NCBI GenBank assembly: GCA_022447485.1
Contig: JAKVCH010000172.1
Location: 1 to 6,596 of the forward strand
Length of the DNA: 6,596 nt
Source of the DNA: Polyangiaceae bacterium
Lineage (GTDB): Bacteria > Myxococcota_A > Polyangia > Polyangiales > Polyangiaceae
Direction: 5' to 3'
A model generated the notes under the pieces. That model was not told where the DNA came from, did not search any database, and was given only the letters and a program-made list of their open reading frames with translations. Shown here piece after piece: positions 1 to 6,510 of this stretch. Position numbers and translations under genes: made by a program. Each line of letters starts with the position of its first letter. The first letter of the stretch is position 1.

Positions 1-1718
1 CAAATGGGGAGCTTTTGAAAGCAGTGCGGATCGATGGTCGTGAATTGAGTTCATTTCATACCACCTTACCTGCGATTGAAGACCCAGCTTTGATGCCCTT
101 ACTCAATGAGAGCGGTGTGAGGGTGGAGGCGGTCAATCAGGAGCCTTCGTTCCTCGTTTACACTCTGATTAATGGGCTATTGCCCTTTCTCCTTATTTTT
201 GGGCTCTTTATCTTCATGTCTCGGCGTGCGGGCAAAATGATGGGTGGTCCATTTTCGGGAATCCTCAAGGGCAAGGTGAAAAAATTCGATGAAGAGAACG
301 AGGTCAATGTTCTTTTCGAAGATGTTGCTGGTCAAAAGGCCGCTAAACGAGACCTTGAGGAAATCGTTTCCTACCTGAAGGCGCCCGAGCGAGTGATTGA
401 TCTGGGCGGTAAGGTGCCGCGCGGCGTTCTCCTCATGGGCCCCCCTGGCACAGGGAAGACACTTCTCGCTCGCGCAGTTGCAGGCGAAGCGAAAGTGCCC
501 TTCTTCTCTATCAACGGTTCCGAGTTTATCGAAATGTTTGTTGGGGTTGGAGCTTCGCGAGTACGAGAGCTGTTTGCCGAGGCTCAGAAAGTCTCGCCCG
601 CGATTGTTTTTATCGATGAGATTGACGCGGTAGGGCGCTCGCGCGGCGCCGGTTTAGGAGGGGGACACGATGAGCGTGAACAGACGTTAAATCAGCTCTT
701 GAGCGAAATGGACGGCTTTTCGCGTAATGACGCGACGATTGTGATCGCGGCGACAAATCGCCCCGATGTTTTAGATTCTGCGCTGCTGCGCCCAGGGCGC
801 TTCGATCGTCAGGTAGTGGTTGAGCGCCCAGAGCGCGAAGCGCGAGAGGCGATTTTGAAGGTTCACACGCGAACCAAACCCTTGGCCTCAGATGTCGACC
901 TGGCACAATTAGCCGGTGATACGCCCGGTTTTTCTGGGGCAGACCTGTCGAACCTTGCCAATGAAGCGGCATTGCAGGCGAGTCGAGGGACTGGAGATAC
1001 AATCACGGCAGCCGACTTTCGCGCCGCTTACGATAAAATCGTGCTTGGTGAGAAACGTGAGGCGAAGCTCGACCCTGTGGAGAAGGAGCGAGTGGCTGTT
1101 CACGAAGCAGGCCACGCAATTGTCGCACACTTTTCGAAATTTGCTGAACCTCTCACCCGGGTCACCATCATTCCCCGCGGACGAGCCCTGGGGGTGACTC
1201 AACAGACGCCTCAGGCAGATCGGCACATCATGCTGCGCCCAGAGCTTGAGGCTCGGTTAGCCGTGATGATGGGTGGCTATGCGGCTGAGGGGACTTTTCT
1301 TGGCGAGACGAGTTCCGGGGCAGAGAACGACCTGAAACAGGCAAGCTCCCTCGCTTTCAAAATGGTGGCTCATTACGGAATGAGTCAGGAGCTTGGCCCC
1401 GTTTACTTTGAGCATGGCACGGAGCATCCATTCTTAGGGCAAAAGGTGGGTTCAGACAGCGGCACGTCTGATCAGACCGTACATCTCTTGGAGCAAGAAG
1501 TTCGGCGTCTGGTGCAAGAAGCAGCGGACGCTAGTCGTCGGCTGCTGCAAGAATACCGTCATCAACTGGAGAGCTTGCGGGATGCATTGCTCGAGAAGGA
1601 GACTCTTGAACGCGATGAATTAGTGCTGCTCCTGGGACAGGGTGCTCAGCAGGGGCTGAAAAAAGACGCGACCGAAGCGACCCCAGCAACCGAGCGCCGC
1701 CCACCAACAGAAGACTGA
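1..1718 (+). CDS. ftsH: ATP-dependent zinc metalloprotease FtsH (5' end outside window)
   Basis: Membrane-anchored AAA+ protease that unfolds and degrades damaged or regulatory proteins, working as a hexamer at the inner membrane. The frame is open through the left edge, so the first transmembrane helix and half of the extracytoplasmic domain are missing; TTG at 15 is an internal codon, not the start. Counting from that codon: rest of the extracytoplasmic domain 1-47, second membrane helix about 48-68, Walker A GPPGTGKT 142-149, pore loop MFVGVGA 174-180, Walker B IVFIDEID 197-204, second region of homology about 245-265 with candidate arginine fingers R259 and R262, zinc site HEAGH 363-367, and probable third zinc ligand D439 in the ENDLKQA stretch. 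The C-terminus is a coiled-coil-like helical region followed by a polar Thr/Ala/Pro/Glu tail. All catalytic residues are present, so it should be active. The downstream neighbour is cstA, not folP as in many ftsH loci, so it might be a second paralogue; this is inference. Confidence 0.97.
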   Translation, partial: NGELLKAVRIDGRELSSFHTTLPAIEDPALMPLLNESGVRVEAVNQEPSFLVYTLINGLLPFLLIFGLFIFMSRRAGKMMGGPFSGILKGKVKKFDEENEVNVLFEDVAGQKAAKRDLEEIVSYLKAPERVIDLGGKVPRGVLLMGPPGTGKTLLARAVAGEAKVPFFSINGSEFIEMFVGVGASRVRELFAEAQKVSPAIVFIDEIDAVGRSRGAGLGGGHDEREQTLNQLLSEMDGFSRNDATIVIAATNRPDVLDSALLRPGRFDRQVVVERPEREAREAILKVHTRTKPLASDVDLAQLAGDTPGFSGADLSNLANEAALQASRGTGDTITAADFRAAYDKIVLGEKREAKLDPVEKERVAVHEAGHAIVAHFSKFAEPLTRVTIIPRGRALGVTQQTPQADRHIMLRPELEARLAVMMGGYAAEGTFLGETSSGAENDLKQASSLAFKMVAHYGMSQELGPVYFEHGTEHPFLGQKVGSDSGTSDQTVHLLEQEVRRLVQEAADASRRLLQEYRHQLESLRDALLEKETLERDELVLLLGQGAQQGLKKDATEATPATERRPPTED

Positions 1719-1802
1719 ACGTCGAAAGAAGACGTAAAAAATATTCACGATCAGGCAATTTCCACTCCTGGGAGCGCTTGTTGTGGAGAGCCTAGGACGA
1801 CT

Positions 1803-1817
1803 ATGCTTCGCCCATGA
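1803..1817 (+). other. Possible four-codon upstream ORF overlapping the cstA start
   Basis: The best ribosome-binding match ahead of cstA, AGGA at 1794-1797, lies 16 bases from the cstA ATG, too far for good initiation. It lies only 5 bases from an ATG at 1803, which begins a frame encoding Met-Leu-Arg-Pro and stopping at TGA 1815-1817. That stop overlaps the cstA ATG (1814-1816) as ATGA, a geometry typical of termination-reinitiation coupling. The cstA frame itself has a TAG at 1793-1795 and no other start before 1814, so cstA cannot begin earlier. The arrangement is seen directly; whether the mini-frame is translated is unknown, and it may be chance. Confidence 0.25.
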
Positions 1818-3460
1818 ACGCGGCATGGGTTTGCTTAGGGGGCCTTCTTACATTCGCCCTCGGGTATCGGTTTTATGGCCGTCTTTTAGCTCGAGTTCTT
1901 TTTGCTCTTCGGGAGGACGAGCCTGTCCCTGCTCATGAGCGTGCCGACGGTATTGATTTTGTTGCTACAAAAAAGCCAGTACTTTTTGGGCATCATTACG
2001 CTTCTATCGCTGGGGCGGCTCCGATTATCGGCCCGGCGATCGCGGTGGTTTGGGGCTGGGTCCCAGCCGTTCTATGGATCTTGATCGGTAGCGTGACGAT
2101 GGGAGCGGTGCATGACTTCTCTGTCCTAGTACTCTCAATTCGTCATCGAGGAGAGTCAGTTGGTCAGATCAGCAAAAGCGTTATCAGCGAGCGGGCACGT
2201 CCCTTGTTTCTGCTGCTTATCTTTGTGCTTGTGATGGTCGTGATTGCCGTCTTTGCCAAAGCAATTGCATCTCTATTTATTCAATACCCTGGCTCAGTTC
2301 TGCCAGTGAATTTTCAAATTGTTGTCGCGATTGGGATAGGGTTCTTCTGTTACAAAAAAGGCGTCAGACTATTATGGCCATCGCTTTTGGCTTTGGTTGC
2401 TCTCTATTATTTAATCTTCTTAGGAGAAGACTTTCCTTTGAGCCTATCGCCTCTCGTTGCCCCTGAGGCGCAGAGTCTTACCTGGATAGTTCTCCTACTG
2501 ATCTATTCTTTTGTCGCAAGCGTGATTCCCGTGTGGGTATTGCTTCAGCCTCGGGACTACATTAACTCCCATCAGCTATTTGTGGGTCTTTTTGCGATGA
2601 TTGTTGGGGTTTTTATCGCGCAGCCTCAAATTGTCGCGCCCGCGTTTTCAACACCGCCTGATGATGCGCCCAGCATTTTACCCTTTCTCTTTGTGACGAT
2701 AGCTTGCGGCGCTATCAGCGGTTTTCACGGCTTGGTCTCCTCTGGCACGACCAGTAAGCAGCTGGACCGGGCAACAGATGCCCCCTTGATTGGCTATGGC
2801 TCCATGTTGGGAGAAGGGCTTGTCGCACTATTAGCGACCCTGGCGGTCAGCGCTGGGATCGCGGATTGGGCGGGCCACTATCATAGTTTTGCCGCAGCCT
2901 CGAGCGGTGGCATCGGTGTCTTTGTCGAAGGTGCAGCGCATTTTGTAGAAGCGCTAGGGAGACCGACCGGTGTGGGGCAGGTGATGATCGCCGTGATGGT
3001 CATTTCTTTTGCTGCCACAAGCCTCGATACCGGAGTGCGTATTCAGCGCTACATTCTTTCTGAATTAGGCGGACTTTACGGCGTTGGTTTCTTGGAGAAT
3101 CGCTACGTGGCTGGTCTATTTGCTGTTTTACCCCCACTTGCGCTCTGCATTTCGGGAACAGAAGGGGCGCTGTGGCCACTTTTTGGTGCGACTAATCAGA
3201 TCTTGGCTGGTTTGAGCCTTGTCGTCGTGACGGTGTGGCTCTACAAAACTGGCCGGCCTATTCTTTATACGCTCATTCCGATGGTCTTTGTTCTCTTGGT
3301 GGCCGGGGCCTCGATGGCGGGAAATATTGCCCGCTACTTTACCCAAGAAAAGTACCTGTTGGTGGTCGTCGGAGGCATTGTTCTCGGGCTGCAGTTGCTA
3401 GTCGTCGCCGAGGGGTGGGCAGCCGTGCGACGCTTTCAGAGGCAACGAAGTTCATCGTGA
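1814..3460 (+). CDS. cstA: CstA-family carbon starvation transporter (short form)
   Basis: Polytopic inner-membrane transporter of the carbon starvation CstA/BtsT family. E. coli members import pyruvate or are linked to peptide uptake under nutrient limitation; the substrate here cannot be read from sequence. The 548 residues contain about fourteen hydrophobic segments. Family-like stretches are YRFYGRLLARVLF (18-30), ATKKPVLFGHHYASIAGAAP (51-70) followed by IIGPAIA, the VHDFSVLVLSIRHRGESVG segment (99-117), LQPRDYINS (244-252), the SGFHGLVSSGTTSKQLDRAT segment (302-321), SLDTGVRIQRYI (403-414) and LWPLFGATNQILAGLS (453-468). E. coli CstA has about 700 residues, so this is the shorter form also found in many other bacteria; it looks complete, with no frameshift. 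ATG 1814 is the first available start after an in-frame TAG at 1793, and the N-terminus matches the family. It follows ftsH by 95 bases and its stop overlaps the next gene. A carbon-starvation promoter cannot be recognised. Confidence 0.95.
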   Translation: MNAAWVCLGGLLTFALGYRFYGRLLARVLFALREDEPVPAHERADGIDFVATKKPVLFGHHYASIAGAAPIIGPAIAVVWGWVPAVLWILIGSVTMGAVHDFSVLVLSIRHRGESVGQISKSVISERARPLFLLLIFVLVMVVIAVFAKAIASLFIQYPGSVLPVNFQIVVAIGIGFFCYKKGVRLLWPSLLALVALYYLIFLGEDFPLSLSPLVAPEAQSLTWIVLLLIYSFVASVIPVWVLLQPRDYINSHQLFVGLFAMIVGVFIAQPQIVAPAFSTPPDDAPSILPFLFVTIACGAISGFHGLVSSGTTSKQLDRATDAPLIGYGSMLGEGLVALLATLAVSAGIADWAGHYHSFAAASSGGIGVFVEGAAHFVEALGRPTGVGQVMIAVMVISFAATSLDTGVRIQRYILSELGGLYGVGFLENRYVAGLFAVLPPLALCISGTEGALWPLFGATNQILAGLSLVVVTVWLYKTGRPILYTLIPMVFVLLVAGASMAGNIARYFTQEKYLLVVVGGIVLGLQLLVVAEGWAAVRRFQRQRSSS

Positions 3461-4980
3461 GCATTCAACCCTCTCATTGGCTGCTGCTTTTTTTGATGAT
3501 CTGCTCCTGTCATCCTGAGCCGGCGTCGGTGAACGGAGTACAGGAGCAGCCCGTAGAAAACCAGGCATCACAATCGGGGACTTCCTTGGCGAAGTCGAGC
3601 CCGAGTCAGCGAGCTTCGCTCGAGGTTGATAAAGCGAAATCGGAATTCTTGGGGCAGAATCATGTTCGACAGAAAACAAAAGGTTCGGCTCTTTCAGCAG
3701 TAGAAAAGAGTGCTGCGACCTTAACGCTGAAAGCCCGTCATCCGTCAGGAGTGCCCTATCACGAGAAGAAGCTCACAAGAAGGTTAGCTGGGCGTTGGGA
3801 AGACGGCACCGTTGTTCGGGTTTTGGAGACCGCCGCTAAAGGTCATTGGCTGAAAGTAGAAGTTGTCGAAAGGCCAAGGCAAAAAGGTTGGATCATCGCC
3901 GATTACATTCGCGAGCCACTCGCTGCTCCAAGCGCAGGTTTAGTGAAACAAGCCGTCGACGCGAAGAGTTTTTTACCGGTAGCCGGTCTTTCCCCCCAGC
4001 ACCCTTTTTCTTCTCCTCAGGCATGTAAAAAGGCTTTGGAAAATTGGTCCCCTCGTCGGAAAGTTACCAGCGATTCTTTGGGGCAGAGCCCTTTGGTGGC
4101 TTCTTGGAATATTCGTTGGTTTCCGGATGGGCGACCGGGGAAGTCACCTACTGCGAGTGGGGGTACCGATCCGCGCTGGTTGGCTTGTCTTTTGACTCTT
4201 TTCGATACGCCAGTGATTGCCCTGCAAGAGATCAAGAACTCTGCTCGGGCGCGCCAGATCATGGATCAAGTTATCGCCTCTGCGAAAGCTCTTCGGCCTG
4301 CCGATTGGCAAATTCGATTCGATGATTGTCCGCGTCCATTGGTGCAGCATGTGGCTCTTCTTTGGGATGCAGATCGGGTGCAAGCTTCTGAGTTTAAAAC
4401 GATTGCTGAGATCAATCCGAATGGTGCACCCTGTAAGAACTCTCTGCGACCGGGACTCGCCGGCACCTTTCGCTATTCTAAAAATTTCGCTCTGAGGGTG
4501 ATGTCCGTACACTTGAAGTCTGGCCGTGATGCGCGATCTTATGGGTTGCGTCGCCGTTCATTAGAAGCGGCAAAGTTGTGGCTACTTGACTCGCGTCAGA
4601 CGAGGGAGGGTGGAGCGAAAAGACCATTCGCGGTGGTAGCGGGCGACTTGAACACAATGGGTTGTTCTCGCTGTTCTCCTCCCGTGTCGGCTCTTCGAGA
4701 GAGGCAAGATATCAGTGCGTTTTTCTCCCAGGTTTCAGAAGCTGCGCCCCTGAGCGCTCAGCTTTTACCGCAACCGATTTCGTCGTCGTGCTCCCACTAC
4801 TATCGAGACGAGGCCACGTTATTGGACGGCTATTTGAGTGAGAAGCCTCCGGGGATTCGCTGGAAGGTGACCGCTGGAGGATTATGTGAGGCACTCGCTT
4901 GTCGTCCTTCTGCGGTTTCCCGGTCGGCCGCAATGTTGAGTTTAAGCGATCATTGTCCAGTGTTCTTGGGCACAGAATGA
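3457..4980 (+). CDS. Predicted SH3-EEP lipoprotein (nuclease/phosphatase-like)
   Basis: Predicted envelope-anchored hydrolase of 507 residues. GTG 3457 overlaps the cstA stop as GTGA and implies translational coupling; the open frame continues upstream inside cstA, but that part is a shadow. A hydrophobic segment (WLLLFLMI, 8-15) precedes ICSC with candidate lipidated Cys18; the n-region has no Lys or Arg, which is atypical, and GTG 3415 would add both but has no spaced Shine-Dalgarno. Residues 19-88 are a polar Gln/Ser/Ala/Lys-rich linker. Residues 89-153 resemble a bacterial SH3 domain (GTVVRVLE, HWLKVEV, GWIIADYI). Residues about 212-507 are an endonuclease/exonuclease/phosphatase domain with its usual metal and catalytic residues: N218 (SWNIRW), E258 (LQEIK), H352 (VHLKSG), D397 and N399 (AGDLNT), D457 (LLDGYL), D498/H499 (SDHCP). 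Ten cysteines, all from residue 190 onward, suggest disulphides and export. Substrate (DNA, RNA, phospholipid or sugar phosphate) cannot be assigned. Confidence 0.88.
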   Translation: MSIQPSHWLLLFLMICSCHPEPASVNGVQEQPVENQASQSGTSLAKSSPSQRASLEVDKAKSEFLGQNHVRQKTKGSALSAVEKSAATLTLKARHPSGVPYHEKKLTRRLAGRWEDGTVVRVLETAAKGHWLKVEVVERPRQKGWIIADYIREPLAAPSAGLVKQAVDAKSFLPVAGLSPQHPFSSPQACKKALENWSPRRKVTSDSLGQSPLVASWNIRWFPDGRPGKSPTASGGTDPRWLACLLTLFDTPVIALQEIKNSARARQIMDQVIASAKALRPADWQIRFDDCPRPLVQHVALLWDADRVQASEFKTIAEINPNGAPCKNSLRPGLAGTFRYSKNFALRVMSVHLKSGRDARSYGLRRRSLEAAKLWLLDSRQTREGGAKRPFAVVAGDLNTMGCSRCSPPVSALRERQDISAFFSQVSEAAPLSAQLLPQPISSSCSHYYRDEATLLDGYLSEKPPGIRWKVTAGGLCEALACRPSAVSRSAAMLSLSDHCPVFLGTE

Positions 4981-5022
4981 GCCTATTGGCCTGCGAGAGC
5001 TTCAGGGCTATGGGTCCTGCCT

Positions 5023-6006
5023 ATGAGTTCACAAAGCGCCTCGGCTGTTCATGATGAATCCTCTGGCCTCGATGTCGCCGAAGATATTGAATGGTCCAGC
5101 GCGGGTCGAATCGTGGCAAGTGGCTTTGCCATGGGCAGTGCCGATATTGTACCCGGTGTTTCGGGTGGCACGATGGCTGTGGCAACCGGCATTTACTCAG
5201 AGCTTTTAGCCGCGATTGCTTCGATTAATTTAACGACCCTCACTTATTTGAAGCGATTTGACCTTTCGGGCGCCTTGAAGACTGTCCACTGGCGCTTCTT
5301 GCTGAGTCTATTCTTTGGGATTGGTTTGGCAGTGGTTCTGATGGTGAAGCTGGTAGAGTTACCCAGGCTATTGGTCACCAATACCTCCGAAGTCTATGCG
5401 GTGTTCTTCGGTTTAGTACTCGCTAGCGTGTGGATCCTCGGGAAAAGTATTGCCTGGAATAGTGGTCGATTCTTAGCCCTCGTTGCGGGGGCGGCTCTCG
5501 GCTTCGCTGTGGTGAATTTAGTGCCGGTGGACACGCCGAGCAACCCGCTCTTTATGTTCGCCTATGGCATGATTGCAATTAGCGCGATGTTGCTGCCTGG
5601 GATTAGCGGCTCGTTTATCCTGCTCATTTTGGGGCAATACGAGGTGATCATTGGAGCGATCGAGGACTTGATTCACCTCCAGCTGGGGGCTTTTGCGATT
5701 GTGCTTCCTTTTGGATTAGGCTGCGTTTTCGGCATAACAGGCTTCTCGCGTTTGGTTTCATGGATGCTGAGGAAGTTTCATGATCCGGTTGTCGCCGCCT
5801 TGACTGGTTTGCTTTTAGGTAGTCTGTGGCGTATTTGGCCCTACCAGCATACCGTGACTCAAGAGGTTCGAGGCAAGCTCAAGACAGTCGAGGCAACTCC
5901 GTACCTCCCCGATTCTTTGGAGATCAATATTCTCCTTCTGACCTTGGCAGGTCTGGGAGGGGTTCTTCTGCTCGAATGGATCGCTGGCCGCCGGAAGCTT
6001 GCGTAG
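5023..6006 (+). CDS. DUF368 membrane protein, probable polyprenyl-phosphate translocase (PopT-like)
   Basis: Polytopic inner-membrane protein of the DUF368 family, 327 residues with about eight or nine hydrophobic segments. Members studied in Gram-positive and Vibrio species (PopT and relatives) return undecaprenyl phosphate from the outer to the inner leaflet, so that the lipid carrier can be reused for peptidoglycan and other surface polymers; that function is transferred here by family. Diagnostic motifs are GSADIVPGVSGGTMAVATGI (38-57) and the related LLPGISGSFILLILGQY (190-206), two half-repeat signatures. An acidic, Ser-rich, soluble N-terminal extension of about 27 residues precedes the first membrane segment. 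The gene is in the same frame as the preceding SH3-EEP gene, separated by TGA 4978-4980 and 14 codons without a start, so it is a separate protein. ATG 5023 has no close Shine-Dalgarno (AGGG 5004-5007 is 15 bases away), so efficiency may depend on coupling to upstream translation. Confidence 0.95.
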   Translation: MSSQSASAVHDESSGLDVAEDIEWSSAGRIVASGFAMGSADIVPGVSGGTMAVATGIYSELLAAIASINLTTLTYLKRFDLSGALKTVHWRFLLSLFFGIGLAVVLMVKLVELPRLLVTNTSEVYAVFFGLVLASVWILGKSIAWNSGRFLALVAGAALGFAVVNLVPVDTPSNPLFMFAYGMIAISAMLLPGISGSFILLILGQYEVIIGAIEDLIHLQLGAFAIVLPFGLGCVFGITGFSRLVSWMLRKFHDPVVAALTGLLLGSLWRIWPYQHTVTQEVRGKLKTVEATPYLPDSLEINILLLTLAGLGGVLLLEWIAGRRKLA

Positions 6007-6030
6007 GCAGATGAGCAGGTACAGTCAGTT

Positions 6031-6056
6031 GTTACAGGCTCTTGTTCGCCTGTGAT
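6031..6056 (+). promoter_or_regulatory. Stem-loop between the DUF368 and EVE genes
   Basis: ACAGGC at 6034-6039 is a perfect inverted repeat of GCCTGT at 6048-6053 around an 8-base loop. As RNA the stem extends to nine pairs (6031-6039 with 6048-6056) if two G-U and one U-A pairs are allowed. No run of T follows, so it is not a standard rho-independent terminator. Its 3' arm ends two bases before the AGG (6058-6060) that serves the EVE gene, so it could mark a processing site, protect the upstream message or affect access to that ribosome-binding site. It might equally be an operator-like palindrome. Function is unproven. Confidence 0.35.
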
Positions 6057-6057
6057 T

Positions 6058-6060
6058 AGG
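6058..6060 (+). promoter_or_regulatory. Ribosome-binding site deciding the EVE gene start
   Basis: AGG here lies nine bases before ATG 6070 but only three before ATG 6064; the frame also contains GTG 6052, upstream of the site. Normal spacing, together with the family's habitual MKYWL N-terminus, selects 6070. Confidence 0.5.
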
Positions 6061-6069
6061 TCGATGGGC

Positions 6070-6483
6070 ATGAAATACTGGTTACTGAAGAGTGAACCCT
6101 CAGAGTACGGTTGGGATGACTTAGTCGCCGAAAAAGAAGGCTGCTGGGATGGGGTCAGGAATTATGCTGCTCGGAACTTTATGCGAGAAATGGAGGCAGG
6201 CGACCTTTGTTTTTTTTACCATTCGCAGAAAGAGCGAGCGATTGTTGGTATTGCTCGAGTGACGGCTCCTGCCTTTCCAGATCCGACAGATGAGTCGGGT
6301 CGCTTTGTTGCGATAAAGCTTCAGCCCGTCCGTCAACTAGAGCGAGCCATTTCGTTGAGCGTAGTCAAGGCCGACCAGAGACTTCAGCAGATGCCTTTAG
6401 TTCGTCAGCCTCGCCTCAGTGTTCAGCCGGTAACAAAGACAGAATTTGCTATTCTTGAAGAGCTGGCTGCTCACGAGCAATAG
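6070..6483 (+). CDS. EVE domain-containing protein (PUA-like, THYN1-related)
   Basis: Single-domain EVE protein of 137 residues, the usual family length, related to eukaryotic thymocyte nuclear protein THYN1. EVE domains have a PUA-like fold with an aromatic pocket and are thought to bind modified bases in DNA or RNA; the ligand of stand-alone bacterial copies is largely unsettled. Family hallmarks: N-terminal MKYWLLKSEPSEY (1-13), WDGVRNYAARNFMR (26-39), GDLCFFYHS (44-52), VGIARV (59-64), AFPDPTDESGRF (68-79) and the C-terminal MPLVRQPRLSVQPVT (108-122). No catalytic site is expected, and it should be cytoplasmic. The start at 6070 is chosen by ribosome-site spacing and family alignment; ATG 6064 or GTG 6052 would add 2 or 6 residues. 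It lies 63 bases after the DUF368 gene beyond a stem-loop, so it may be co-transcribed or have its own signals. No modification or restriction gene is visible nearby to suggest a defence role. Confidence 0.95.
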   Translation: MKYWLLKSEPSEYGWDDLVAEKEGCWDGVRNYAARNFMREMEAGDLCFFYHSQKERAIVGIARVTAPAFPDPTDESGRFVAIKLQPVRQLERAISLSVVKADQRLQQMPLVRQPRLSVQPVTKTEFAILEELAAHEQ

Positions 6484-6510
6484 GCAAGTGATTCGTTCAG
6501 TCTCTAGCGC

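Noticed and set aside
610..1226. Long open frames on the - strand and in another + frame within ftsH
   Set aside because: They are shadows of a highly conserved AAA+ protease gene and their translations are basic, low-information sequence with no recognisable motif.
1719..1740. ACGTC/GACGT hairpin followed by a run of A after ftsH
   Set aside because: The stem is only five pairs with a seven-base loop and is followed by A, not T, on the + strand, so it is not a credible intrinsic terminator for ftsH.
1719..1813. A promoter in the ftsH-cstA gap
   Set aside because: The AT-rich stretch near 1735-1747 resembles a -10 region loosely, but I found no matching -35 element at proper spacing.
3235..3456. 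An upstream extension of the lipoprotein frame inside cstA
   Set aside because: It overlaps conserved cstA coding sequence in another frame, has no recognisable domain, and would place the signal peptide in the middle of the protein.
3610..3622. CGAGC/GCTCG small palindrome in the lipoprotein gene
   Set aside because: Five pairs with a three-base loop inside coding sequence; expected by chance and without regulatory context.
4978..5025. Possible fusion or read-through of the lipoprotein and DUF368 genes, which share a frame
   Set aside because: A clear TGA and 14 uncharacteristic codons separate them, and both proteins look complete against their families.
5010..5054. A 14-codon frame beginning at ATG 5010
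   Set aside because: It overlaps the DUF368 start out of frame, its AGGG is only two bases from the ATG, and nothing about the peptide is recognisable.
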